A stretch of DNA of 64,000 nucleotides, from positions 1,533,353-1,597,352 of the forward strand of contig JAQFVV010000205.1 in the NCBI GenBank assembly GCA_028023455.1. Direction: 5' to 3'. Made by a program: the position numbers and the translations under genes. This document shows positions 1 through 11,331 of this stretch, one piece after another (the stretch's first letter is position 1; the number at the start of each line of letters is the position of its first letter). The notes under the pieces are model-generated. The model made no database searches and was not told the origin of the DNA. It was given only the letters and a program-made list of their open reading frames with translations. This stretch comes from Epiperipatus broadwayi. Lineage: Eukaryota > Onychophora > Udeonychophora > Euonychophora > Peripatidae.

Positions 1-137
1 TGTCATGTGTGATCTCAGCAATTAATTTCTCATATAATAAATTCTGCTTCAGAAAACAAAATCTAAAATGTAATTATGAATAGGAGTAAAAGTCTGAAAA
101 TTTAAAAATATTTTCAAATAATTAACATGTCTTTTTA

Positions 138-373
138 GATATGATATGTTGGACTATTTCTATGAGTGATTGTTGAATATATAGAAAATTTTAAACTTTA
201 TTTAAACTTTCCAAATACAAACAACTTGTTAGTAATAACACACAAGGGTAGTAATTACAGGCTAGTAATTTGTGTGTTATTACTAACAAGTTGTTTGTAT
301 TTGGAAAGTTTAAAATTTTCTATACATTCAACATTCACTCATAGATGATGGAAATAATCTGCCATATCACATC
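138..373. mobile_element. Palindromic MITE with TA target duplication (Tc1/mariner-like)
   Basis: The two halves are near-perfect reverse complements: the arm from about 172 to 245 pairs with about 265 to 332, leaving a short loop. The outer arms begin GATATGATATG and end CATATCACATC, and each is flanked by TA (136-137 and 374-375). A TA duplication is the signature of Tc1/mariner-superfamily insertion. There is no room for a transposase, so this is a non-autonomous foldback element. The short open frame inside it is a by-product of the inverted repeat. Confidence 0.8.
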
Positions 374-375
374 TA

Positions 376-2004
376 ATAATGTACCACCATGACAAACCTT
401 CAGAAAAACATGTCTTTTTATTTATATAATCATATGATTAGTAAACCCAATGAAAAAAATATTGAATTTTAATCTTTCAGAAAAATAAGCAAAGCAACTT
501 ATTTATAAATATATTTACCATGCAAATTTTTTAATGAACCCAAAGACTATATATCTTTATACATTTTTAATAATTTTATAAATATTAATCTTTTATCTTA
601 TTCATATTTTTCACTAATTTATTTTGCATAAATTGTTTTATATTTTTAATATATATTGAAACCGTTACGGGTTTCATGACATACAACATAGTAGTGTGTG
701 TACACACCCACACACATATATAAAATTGAAAGAAAAAGTAGAAATAAACACAGACAAATTTTTTTTATAGATATCTTCTACAGTACACTAGAATAACAGT
801 AAAAACTAAATAATTTTGAATTTAAATTTTTTTATTATAAATTAAACATTTAAAAAGGTCTAATTAATATTTTGTTCTGATTTTGAAATTAAAACAAGCA
901 TGTTTTTATGCTACAATAGATATCCTTGGTAATTATAAAATTCCATTATCTATTTTAGAAATCTTTTTGCTTGTATAACATATTTTGATAAAATTCCACT
1001 ATCTGTTTTAGAATTTTTTTTTTTTTTAAAGTAATGTTTGTATAACATTTGATAAAAATCCACAAAGTGGTTTTTCAAAGGAGTAAAGTGAATTGAAAAG
1101 AGTCATTGGCCTTTTTCAATGAAAATAGGAAAAAATATTTTTAATTGGTGTATTTTTTCCCCACATCCTGTTATATAAAAGGGGGTAGTTATTAAGTGGT
1201 TCTGTGTAGTTCTAGATTGTTCCAAGAGTTGGACAGATTACAATAGAAACTACCATGAAAATATAACTGAAGGCAAGGAGGGAAAGTCCAGCAGCTGCTC
1301 CATAATTCACTGTGGTGGAGTTTGAATTCACATGGAAGGCAATGGTCAACTTCAATGTTTTACAGCCCTAATGTAGACAAAGCAGCTAACTTGTCTGAAG
1401 TCTATCCAATCCTAATATACCTTTTCTAGAAATGACAAGAAGCCAGTCTACTGTTTTAAAAGGAACCAGCTTACAAGGAGAATCCATCAGCTTGCTGAAG
1501 AATTAGTTTATACTATGCTGATTTATCTATGCTGAGTATAAGTAAATGTACACATATATGAAGCACAGCTAGTGAGTTGTCATATATGTAGAGGGAACAA
1601 TATTATTTTAAATCGTTTAATTAAAAAAATGACATTTAAAATCTACAATTTAAAAGTACAAATAAATAATTTTTGCTTGAATTAAAAATGTAAAAGTAAA
1701 GAATTGATTCATATACTACAAAAATATTTCTAGATTGGAAAAGAGATTTGCTGGAGCACTTTTTTAAAGACATTTATAATTAATAAATAGTAACCTGTCA
1801 AAGACTAATTTTATTTTTTATTTTTAAAAGTAAAAAAGAAGAAAAAAGAAAAAACTTTTATGAAGGGCCGTCAAATAATTTAATAACTGATTCATATTTT
1901 TTTTAATATATTTTTAACATCATATTTTCATGCGTACACATCTATATGTTAAATCAGTCATTAATTATGTATTTTAAAAGAAAAAATAATTTCATTTATA
2001 GATT
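376..2004. other. AT-rich non-coding stretch
   Basis: No gene is recognised. A less AT-rich patch at about 1,140-1,530 contains TATATAAAA at 1,172-1,180 followed by a run of G, as in a pol II promoter or an old LTR, but I see no matching repeat or open frame to confirm it. Confidence 0.5.
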
Positions 2005-2580
2005 TATAACAATTCAAATATGTTAATAAATTATTATACTGCTTGTTTGTGTGTGGATGTATATAGGTTTTATGTAAATCCATTATGAGGTATTTGTATG
2101 ATTAAAATGTGATAACTTAATTTTTTTATTACTATATAACAATTCAAATATATTTATAAATTATACTGCCCATCTTTGTGTATACATCAAAGCATGTCAG
2201 GTAGATACACATGCAAAAATTAATCATTTTTTTATTATATAACAATTCAGTAATGTTCGTAAATTATACTGCATGTCTGTGTACATATATCAATGAGTAT
2301 CAGGTACACACATACGTAAAAATTAATCATTTTTTTGTTATATGACAATGCAAATGTATTTATTTTATATTATATTGCACATATGTGGGCTGATATATAG
2401 GTGTTTTATGTAAACCTATAAATCAAAATGTGCTAGCTAATATTTTTATTTATTGTTATATGACAATTCAAATATATTCATAAATTATACTGTATGTCTG
2501 TGTGCATTTATCAATGCGTTTCAGGTAGCCACATATAAAAATTAATTACTTTTTTATTCTTATATGTCAATTCAAAATCC
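2005..2580. repeat. Degenerate tandem repeat, about 103-130 bp unit, six starts
   Basis: The phrase TATAACAATTCAAATAT or a variant recurs at 2,005, 2,135, 2,238, 2,341, 2,459 and 2,563. It is usually followed by a variant of AAATTATACTG, a TG-rich segment, CAGGTA and a run of T. Spacings are 130, 103, 103, 118 and 104 bp. Copies differ by many substitutions and indels, so the array is old. Confidence 0.75.
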
Positions 2581-3804
2581 CAATGTGATAGGATATTGTT
2601 TTTTGTAAATTAATCAAAATCACAAGGCTTAATTTATATATGTATAGCCATATTCCGCAGATCTGAATTTCATTTTTTTTTTGTTATTAATAAATTGATA
2701 TTTTATTGTTAAAATTATTCCAGTAAACTTAATCCTAAATAGTTTTTAGAATATTATATATTGCATCTTCTCTTGTTCACAATAACAGTTATAGAGCTTG
2801 TTCTCTGAACTAGATTTGTGCATATCAGTCTGTTGTGTAAAAGGAATTATATTTGCATTTATGGGCATCCAGTTGATGATAATGATCCTGGATGGTGCAA
2901 AGGGGATATCCTTTAAAGTCCATGCACTACATTTTATTTAATTTAGTATTTATTTAGAAATTAAGTTTATAGTTGGCCAGTACATTAATGGTACTAAGTG
3001 GCCAGAGCATTGATGATGATCAGCATGTTATAATATCCCAGCATTATGATTTTTATTGTTATATATTCTGATGGATTAGCACTTAAGTTTGTGCATCCAG
3101 ATTAATGTTTAAATAATCTGTCCCAAGCTGGCAAGGGCTAACTAATTAGTCTGGTCTATAGTAGACATTTTAAATCCAGTCACAATATTGACTATTGGTT
3201 TATTTTGTTGTTAATCATTTATAATGATGGATGATTATTACTTTTGGATAATGCTGGTGAACTTATAGTTAATACACTTAATGTAGTTAGCTGTGCTGAT
3301 CTCTCAGAGTTAACCCTCATGCTCATTACTTTATATTACTTTTATATTTAATTTCATGTTTGAGTTAGTTATTGGGGTTGTTGAGATTGAGTGCCATCAT
3401 CCCAGGTAACACCCCCTATGAGTCTGTACCATTACAATATATATATATATATTTGTGTGGGTGTGTATTATTCTGCATTTGTATAATATTTAAATAATTT
3501 ATTTCTATCAATAATTATTTCATTAATAATATAATGAATTTTAAGATAATAAATTTTTTAAAAAAAGTAGAGGATTGCCTGTATATGTTAATACACTTCA
3601 TTAAAAAATAAAAAAATTTAAAACTACTTTTTGATGTTTTTTTTGTTGACATTTCTCTCTTTTTGTATATTTCAACATTCGAACACGTTTCAGGGACTAA
3701 TCAGTATGAATGTCGAGGGCCGCCTATATTCTTATATTAAATCAATTTACCAATTGATGACTTATATGTTATCAATTAATAAATTCTTGCAGTAGTCATA
3801 AAAT
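2581..3804. other. Non-coding stretch, no gene seen
   Basis: AT-rich sequence with a moderately complex part at about 2,840-3,440 that ends at a (TA)n tract at 3,440-3,452. It has the texture of a worn transposon, but I recognise no domain and no second copy in the window. Confidence 0.4.
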
Positions 3805-4071
3805 TTATATAGATCAGAGTAAATTAAGTATTAATGAAAGAGCTAAAGTTTATAAGAGTTGAGTTAAAAATGGATATCATAACTTTTGTATATTCATGAA
3901 CTGAATACAGGTCATAAAATATTATTTGATAATGTAGAAGTTATTTTTTATGAAAAAAATGAATTGAAAAGAAGTGTAAAAGAAACTTTGATGATAACTT
4001 TTTTTGAATCTGAGATCATCAGTCTCATGAAGTCATTCTTTGATATTAAAGGATGTTGGTTTTTGAAGTGA
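3805..4071 (+). pseudogene. Penelope-like element fragment: end of GIY-YIG endonuclease
   Basis: Two frames read on in the same direction. The first (about 3,811-3,880) gives YIDQSKLSINERAKVYKS, matching the YIG...R..EH part of the GIY-YIG nuclease of Penelope-like retroelements, with G changed to D. The second (about 3,895-4,071) gives NTGHKILFDNVEVI and then KRSVKETLMI. This fits the family's usual closing segment: a GH.I.F.N.K motif, then a region around a conserved Glu. A stop and a frameshift separate the two pieces and nothing of the reverse transcriptase is present, so this is a dead 3' fragment. It differs clearly from the PLE at 42,436-44,427 and is another lineage or copy. Confidence 0.65.
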
Positions 4072-5842
4072 ATGATGGGAAGGCTGTTTTGTTTTGTATA
4101 TGTATGTGGTATGTTTAATTGAATTTCACTTAAAAAGGTCTATTTACCATGGCTGTGGAAGAATTTTAGTAAAATTTTGTTTTTTGGCTAATACTATAAT
4201 GTTATATGAATTTTTATTATATATATAATTTTAAACAAACGTAGAGCTTATCTATCCACAGTTTTTACTATATATGATGTTTGTTATTATCTGTTAATCT
4301 ATCTATAGGCTTTTTTTTTGGTATTTTCTATTAGCTTTTTCAGTTATTCAATAAATCTCAGCAATTGTGGTTCTAATTATTGACTATTTTTAAAGCTAGA
4401 TTTCACATATTGTAGTTAGTTTTTCATTGGATGAATTTCAGGAAAATTTTATTTATATCTATTGTTAGAGGAATGATAGAATAGTTTGTACATTTTGATA
4501 TGTGGGCATTAGTCTGTGCAGTTTAGATGTTGAATGGTAAACTTTGAAGTTCAAGGTCCATGGATCACAGCTATGGCACTGTTACTTCTAATAGTCACAC
4601 TTTTTACAAATTTTCTAGTAATAAATAAGCTTATGGGTATTAGTATTCAAGAATAATTTGCCTAAATTGGTTAGTTTTTTTTTTTTAATTTTCTGCAAAA
4701 TGTTGAATGTAGTGCAAACATTGTCCATTAACTATAAACATTTTCAATGAAGGGCTTCTTTAAAGTATTTGATTGATGTATATGGTGTATAATCTTTCTT
4801 TATTTCTATTTAACCGTATTATTTTCAGTTATAATTTACTCATAGACATTTTTTAATAAATTTGGTTCTGAATTTACTTTTTGATTGATTGTTTGTCTTT
4901 AAAAATGTTATTTTTTTGTAAGTTAATTTTCATCTTCAATGTTTTTATAATTTATATTTGATTGCCTTTTACCATTTTAGAGGCTCTTTACAATTTTCTA
5001 TTTATTTCATTTAAATGTTTTTATTCTTTGTAATTTTAATTTCTCTCTCTCTCTTTTTTTTTCCAATTACCTCTTGAATCTTTGGATAAATTTTTCTAGT
5101 TGTTTCATTATACTGAAATAGTTTTTAGATTTCTCTTTAATTATATTTTATATCTCGATGTTCAGTTTATCTGCTTCCCCATCACATTCAAAATCACAAT
5201 CTGTTTCTGATATTGCAAAAAGGAATAATTATCTTTTAAAGTTGTAATTAGAATGTTGAACATTATAAAGATATGTATTCACCTTCAATCTAAATGTCAC
5301 ATTAGTAGTTCATGTCTTGATTCATGGTCTGCTCTTGTTATAATTTAACTGAAGGTTTCCTTCCATTAGAAAATATTAAGAATGAAGTCAGTTGGATTTT
5401 TATTATCTCCATCCACTTTTATTTCTATATTTATAGTTTTCTCTTTTACACTTAAAAATGTATTGGTAATAAAAAGATTACAGAATTCTTGAAAGTTTAT
5501 TAATCATACTCCTGCTTTATTTTTATTTTCAAGTCCATACTAGTCAAAATCTTTTTTTAAAATTTTTCCTATTGTAGGCATTTCAGTCATCAATCACTAA
5601 AACATCATGTTTGAAAATGATCTGTTTAGTTCAGTTGATTAAAAATATCTCAAATTTTATTTGTTTCTTCAGTTATTGGATATTTTTTGCACAATATTTA
5701 ATGAAATAAATGTAAATTTTATTGTTTTTATATAATCTTTTTATTTAGACACTAGCTTATATATATATATACGCACATCTGTGTAATTGCAAAAGTTTAC
5801 AAATATAGAAAGTTTTTAAAAAAAAAAAATTTTTTTTTCCAG
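4072..5842. other. AT-rich, probably intronic
   Basis: No further gene found. Its right end supplies the polypyrimidine tract and AG acceptor (5,841-5,842) of the ankyrin exon that follows. An upstream exon ending in two bases of a codon is required by the reading phase but was not found in this stretch. Confidence 0.45.
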
Positions 5843-5881
5843 ACATATTGCTGCGAGACAGGATCATTACGACTGTGTTGT
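5843..5881 (+). CDS. Ankyrin-repeat exon, G9a/EHMT-like histone methyltransferase (partial)
   Basis: A 39-bp exon with a textbook acceptor (run of T, then CCAG) and donor (GTGAGT at 5,882). Leaving the first base to the previous codon, it reads HIAARQDHYDCV plus GT. This is the first helix of an ankyrin repeat (PLHIAA...). The GT is completed by the A at the start of the next exon (7,138) to give Val. Both exons thus join in phase into HIAAR...YDCVVLFL, wording I associate with the last ankyrin repeats of G9a/EHMT (GLP), the H3K9 mono- and dimethyltransferases, where these repeats bind methylated H3K9 before the pre-SET and SET domains. The family identity is from memory and cannot be searched here. 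Ankyrin exon: near certain. G9a/EHMT: probable. Confidence 0.75.
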
Positions 5882-7137
5882 GTGAGTAGACATTTTTATT
5901 GGTTTATGTTTTTTTACTAATATATATTTTTTCTGCACAGTGCAAATATCATTATACATCATCACTATTATTTATCTGTTAAAATTTACCAAATCTGCCT
6001 ATGTCTTTCTTTTGTTCATCTTGATTGTTATTCCTTTTTTAAGATCATCTCATTTTGTTCTTATATGTATATATTTTTTTAGTTCCCAAACATGTCGTTT
6101 GTAAATTTCTTAACCCAAATTCATACTCAATCCACTTTTCCTTTGAGCTTTCCTTATCAAAAAAGGAATTTTTTCTTTTTTTACTTTCCCATTTTACCCT
6201 TTTTTCTACTTCAAACCAATTTTTTTTCTCTCTTTTTGTAATTATCCAAGTCTCCATTCCTTATAAAAATGAATTACACCCAAACATGTAATAAAGATTT
6301 GTTTCATAAATCTAATTTTATTGGGTTGCAAGTAATTTTATTCTTATTAAAAACTTGTATGCTACTGCAGTTTCCACTAATTTTTTTAAATCCTTTTATC
6401 ATTAGTCACCCAGTTTACCAAATACTGAAAAGCATTAATTTAGTCAACAACTTTCTGCCTAAGTGCATTTATCTTATTCATTTTTATTATTTTAATATTT
6501 ATATTCACCATAAATCTTTTACAAATTCTATCGCTCGTATAGTACATTTGTAAAGCTTAATCACAAGTATTGATCTATCATCAATAATCTGGTATTCAAC
6601 AAACTTATTCAATTTATTCTATCGCATGACTTTTTTAAGGACAGTGAGGAAATGAAAATTATTAAATTTCCTTTCTCTTTCTGTTTTCTTCTCAAAAAAA
6701 AAAAATCACATACCGAATAGCAAAATTAATACTTTAAAAATATTTTTAAATATCTTGTATAATTTTGCAAACTATTAAATAGAATAGATTAATTTGTAGA
6801 ATAAATCCTTTATTTCTTTTTCTAACATCATTTTTGCACATCATATGTAATTCAAATATACTACGCTAGACTGGAGTAACAAAGTTAAACAAAGCAGCCA
6901 AATTCAGGCATTTAAATATTGCAAGCATATATTCTAAGGTGGAATGAAATCACATATATTTAATGTCTAAAATATTAATTTATTAGATTATAATTCGAAT
7001 ATGTTTATAAGTAAATATAAACTGTGATTTGATTGGCTGAATCATTAAACTTTCTTGCCATACGTTACTTTGTAAATATGTATATGTGAGTAGTATATAG
7101 ATTTAGTAGTAGTAGTCATTTTTTTTTTATAATTTAG
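5882..7137 (+). other. Intron of the ankyrin/G9a-like gene
   Basis: A 1,256-bp AT-rich intron bounded by GTGAGT at its start and a T-rich tract with TTTAG at its end. The small open frames inside (both strands, about 6,045-6,553) are low-complexity and show no domain. Confidence 0.7.
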
Positions 7138-7201
7138 ATTATTCCTTGCTCGTGGTGCATCTATAGAAATTAGGAATAACGAAAATGAAACTCCACTTAT
7201 G
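7138..7201 (+). CDS. Ankyrin-repeat exon, G9a/EHMT-like (partial, continues)
   Basis: A 64-bp exon between a T-rich acceptor (TTTAG, 7,133-7,137) and a consensus donor (GTAAGT at 7,202). Its first base completes the Val codon left open by the exon at 5,843-5,881. The next 21 codons read LFLARGASIEIRNNENETPL and then M. This is a second ankyrin helix, the turn (N.....ETPL) and the start of the next repeat, and it ends on a whole codon. The Gly-Ala before the turn and the T-P-L tetrapeptide core are both present. The expected next exon (rest of the repeat, then pre-SET/SET) was not found in the window. Confidence 0.78.
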
Positions 7202-8794
7202 GTAAGTCGTATATTTTTAATATTAAGTTACAAGTCATTGTTTATTAAAAAGTTTTGTATTGTATCATGTGATGACATCAGCAGTTTTTGTGGTAACTTT
7301 GCATTATATAATTACCCCTAAAATGATTAATTTATATATTATATATGATTTTTGTCAGAGTATGTTTTATATCTATAATTGTTTACTTAATTTATCAAAT
7401 ACTGTTTTAGTGATGTTGTTAATGGATTTTCCTATTGAAATTACACGTTACCCCTCCCCCATGGTTTAACTTCAGAAATATTCTCCACAGTTACATGTGA
7501 ATAATGTATTTAACTTTCAAAAACTTATTTTATTAAACTCATAATGGAATCATGCTGTAGCATGCATTATTGAATGTTTATGTTTATAATGGTGTCTTAT
7601 GGTACATGATCATACATGATTAATACTGCAACATTGCCTGGTTATTTGAGGGGACGAGTGTGTAGACATCATCCAATAATATGCTCTATGAGTCATGATC
7701 TGGAAAATAAGTAAGAAAGTATTTGAATGTTATATATATATATAAATAGTTTCCAATCAGTAACCACCTAAACATTCACAGTAAATATAGCAACCAATAT
7801 TTCTAACTGCTGTCAAGGCAACCTTCACACCCTTTTAATAGCAAGAATGGAAATCCATTCTTACTAATGGTCCATTGAATATATATGGACACTTAAAGAT
7901 TGCAACTTGACTACAGAGTATGAAATATTGTTACAATGAAGTTTAAATAAACCTCTTTAAACATGAAATAAACATGTCACTATAATGCAGACTAATAAAT
8001 AGTCATCTAAACATTACTTAATGCAATACTTTTAAATTGCCCATGTATTATTTAGAAATAATAAGCGAAATAGTGCCTAAAGCTAATCTGGGATAATGAT
8101 GTAAATAGTTTCCAACCAGTAAATCACAATATATATATATATATATTTGGGAGGAGATGGCCATGTTATTTTGTCTGAAGTTAGTGATGGATTGGTATTT
8201 TAATAGTAATTAATCCCGCATTATCCACACATGGATGATTACCTTTCAGAAAGGTCATCAGTATGGGTTATAAATTTTACTCATGTTCCATGAGACATCA
8301 CAGGCCAAAAAATGCAGTTTTGGATGACTTCTGAATCAGGTATGTGTCCACTTATTTAAGAACTGTTAGTGCTTTTACAAAATTGTGATTTAATAGTTGA
8401 TCATCATTCCAATTTAAAATAAGTAATTAAATGGCTTCTACACTCTGGAATTCGTAATATATATAAGCACCAGATGTGCCAGAACTGGAATATTGATCCG
8501 AAGACTATGTTTCAGAATTTGACGCTTTACTGCTGCACTTAATGCAAGCTAATTTCAAATTAACTTTACTCAACAAGCAACAGAAATCAATAGCTGTATA
8601 GTTTCTGTTCTGCTACTGTATCAGTCACTGCCAATTGTGGCAACTATATGATAAACATTTCACTCGAATATGGAAGGGGGCATATAACATTAAGTATTTG
8701 TAATAGTGTCCTGTAGTGTATGATTACTCATAATTCTGTCATTCATGCAGGAGATTTAAAAGTAAATTATTAAACTCCCATAACGTTATATATT
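7202..8794. other. Non-coding, probably next intron
   Basis: No exon found that continues the ankyrin frame. A 20-bp phrase, AAATAGTTTCCAAYCAGTAA, occurs at about 7,745 and 8,103 as a direct repeat around about 360 bp, the second next to a (TA)n tract. This may be a short non-autonomous element. Confidence 0.4.
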
Positions 8795-8967
8795 AAGAGC
8801 ACCTGTCTACTCTAGTGCCATCTATAGTAAGGTTGAATAATTAGGTAGTTTCTTGATGCATGGACGCATTACTTTAAGCTTACTATCTCAAACCTCTGCA
8901 CTATTACCTGCTAATCATTGATTAATCAATTTTATTATAGATGACACTAGAATAGACAACTGCCCTT
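8795..8967. mobile_element. Small MITE with about 42-bp inverted ends
   Basis: About 8,801-8,844 (CTGTCTACTCTAGTGCCATC and on) is repeated in reverse complement at about 8,922-8,963 (TTGTCTATTCTAGTGTCATC when reversed). Roughly 80% identity over 42 bp with a central spacer. No target duplication could be fixed. Confidence 0.6.
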
Positions 8968-10301
8968 TACTATTGCCTAATAAAATTACAAAGAGTATGT
9001 AGATTCGATTTAAAATAAGTGATAGAATAAAATAATTTTTAGAGAGAAAGGTATGGACTCTGCACAAAGGAAGCAGCAATTTACATTATAAATAGTAATT
9101 ATTATTGAGAAGGGAAATAGTAGGAAAAGCACTTAAATTTTGTACGATAGTAATAATACATTTTTGTAGTAAAAAAAAAAGAATGTGATAGATGACATCC
9201 TATACTAACAATATTAGAGGATGAAGTAAATCCTGTAACTGAGATTTAAGACTGGAAAAGTGAAAGTGTAGATTGGGTACTGATAAGCAGATTTGAAAGA
9301 ATTTATTGACATTTGTAAGGTTATGAATCATACCAGAAGAAAGGCCTTTATATTTTTGAGCAGTAAATTTAATCTCACATAAGAATGAATTTATTATTAG
9401 AAGGAATGATTTTTTTTTATTTGTGTTTTGTATAGATTTTTTTTTTTTTTTGTGGTTTTCGCTTAAATATTAATCAGATATCAAGAGGCACCCATCAAAA
9501 TTCCAATCAGAGATCAGTTCATTAGTGGCTTTATTATTAAGTCCTTCAGTTCTGCTATTGTAACCATAAATTTAACAGTCATTAATATGTGTTTCATGGT
9601 TTGTGTTTGTCACATATCTTTATAGATTAAAGGCTACTAAATTTCATAGATGGTGCAGATGAGTATATTGACCATGGATTCTCATTAATTCTATTGATGA
9701 GATTCCAGTTGCACCTAGGAAGATCAAATTCATCTGGTTTTAAGTCTATTTCTTATGTCATAATTCTTTGGTTGTACATCTTTGGTTGAACATCCAGTTA
9801 GGAAATTTTGATTTGAAACAAATCTTAGCGGCAAAATGATATCGTGGGTTATTGACAAGTCCTTTTTACTTAATAGCCTTTTATAAATTTTCTGTGAGGC
9901 AACACATCCTCAAATATTTATTGGAGAATATGTGAAAGAACAAGAAGCTGCTTCTAAGGAATAGACTTGAATGTACCATTAATAATTCTCATGTTAATAT
10001 TTGAGTATCCAGAAGTTTGGGAAATATGCAATTAGAGTATAAATTGCAATCATGAGAAGTTAGACTCTGTTTTCTATTCAAAATATCAATTGCAAAATTT
10101 TAAGATAAAGTCTCTCCACTCTTGAGATTTTGAATTGACATTTTATTTCAGAAGATAAATATTAATATTAGTGATATGCTTACTATTAGCAATCATTTGA
10201 ACTTGTCTAACTATTCTGATACCAGCAAAAAAGAGAGACAAACAATAAAAAGTTAAATTTTGCAATGCTATATAAACCAAACTCTGAAACTTAAATATAC
10301 C
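8968..10301. other. Non-coding stretch, no gene seen
   Basis: AT-rich sequence with scattered stops in all frames. A possible poly(A) signal for the minus-strand gene at 10,302 (AATAAA on the minus strand) lies at about 10,141-10,146. Confidence 0.4.
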
Positions 10302-10423
10302 TTATATATCCATTACTGGTTCTTCAGTTTGTTGATTTGACATTGTAGTATGCTCCCTTTTAGTATCTTCTGCTGCATAATATTCCTTCTGAATGTCTTC
10401 AGCACTTTGCCTTATGGAAGCAT
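10302..10423 (-). CDS. Terminal exon of a possible small two-exon gene
   Basis: On the minus strand, an ATTAG acceptor (plus 10,424-10,428) is followed by a clean coding-like run, ASIRQSAEDIQKEYYAAEDT through KREHTTMSNQ to PVMDI and a stop. It is polar and charged, rich in Glu and Gln, unlike the low-complexity chance frames around it. The first two bases (AT) complete a codon if joined to the G that ends the candidate exon at 10,630-10,657, giving a 49-residue product. I recognise no family. It could also be the last exon of a longer gene whose upstream exons lie elsewhere. Confidence 0.4.
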
Positions 10424-10629
10424 CTAATTGTGTGTGTATATACATCATCATCATCAGCACCCACTTATAAAAGATTATAGCCATTCTAACTTCCAGGGGA
10501 AAAAAATTAAAACTATTCTAGATATAGGTTTTGTGATAATTATACAAACCAATCTGTAAACCATAAATATGTAAATATTATAACGATCGAAATGAAAGTG
10601 AAGATCGAATCTAACTGCAAACACAATAC

Positions 10630-10657
10630 CTGCTCTACAAGGGCGCCATCTAGGCAT
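10630..10657 (-). CDS. Possible first coding exon of the same small gene
   Basis: In an unusually GC-rich pocket the minus strand reads ATG CCT AGA TGG CGC and so on for 28 bp, ending GCAG before a GTATTG donor. It ends in phase 1 and matches the phase of the exon at 10,302-10,423. GC-rich first exons with a short coding start are common, but the exon is short and the donor is only moderate, so the pairing is an inference. Confidence 0.3.
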
Positions 10658-10962
10658 TTGAGCCTAGAAAAATTTATAGAGTAGGCAGATACGCGCTGTT
10701 AAGATTCCACTTTATTTAAATATTCAGATCGTTAGCCCAAGTCACTAGCTCACTGGAGCAGCAGAGATAATAAAATATAAATTTTATATCTTAAATATAA
10801 AAGAATAAAAGCCACTGCCAGAAATTAACATATAAAAATATTTATTTACGCACATATAAAATAATATTTAAATTTTGAGGAATAAATTTAATGTTTATAT
10901 TTTTATATTGATCTTGTAAATTTATATTTAAATAGATTGCAAATAATGAGTTTACTATTTAT

Positions 10963-11331
10963 TTAGAGGGTCGAGTATGAATGGACTACATAGGTCTGCA
11001 TTTGAAAGGAAAATATTCTTCCTTGATTTAACCTTAGGCAACAAATTTCGCAATCAACTGGCGCCAATCCATCTGATATATTCATGTATTCAATGTAGCA
11101 TGATACGACAACACAAAATACTATATTGTCAGGAATGTACATCTGAACAATAAGTAGAAATAGAGAAGCCATTGACTCTCCACCAACAGGAATGTGAGAT
11201 CTGTTGGCAAGTAGATCAATAAACAAAAAACTCCATAGGAATGGACTGTGGTCTTCTGCCGACTTACAAACCCATCCATAGGCAACCAGAGGGTGTGTGG
11301 CGTATATATATAATCCTGCCCGTAGCGGACC
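10963..11331 (-). other. Open frame of 122 codons, no start, unknown
   Basis: A minus-strand frame stays open from a stop at 11,332-11,334 to a TAA at 10,963-10,965. It lies in sequence that is visibly less AT-rich than its surroundings. The translation is partly hydrophobic (a run near MASLFLLIVQMYIP followed by FCVVVSCY) and then Cys-rich, suggesting a membrane segment if real. There is no ATG at its head, another minus-strand frame is also open over about 170 bp, and part of the plus strand is open too. It may be an exon, a worn transposon or chance. Confidence 0.25.

Noticed and set aside
166-348. 60-codon plus-strand frame
   Set aside because: Lies within a palindrome, so the frame is a by-product of the inverted repeat.
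6045-6553. Overlapping frames on both strands in the intron
   Set aside because: Low-complexity Phe/Lys-rich text, no domain, inside the inferred intron of the ankyrin gene.
8340-8346. GTATGT after GAATCAG as the donor of the next ankyrin exon (8,305-8,340)
   Set aside because: The phase required by the 7,138-7,201 exon hits a stop (TGA) in this segment.
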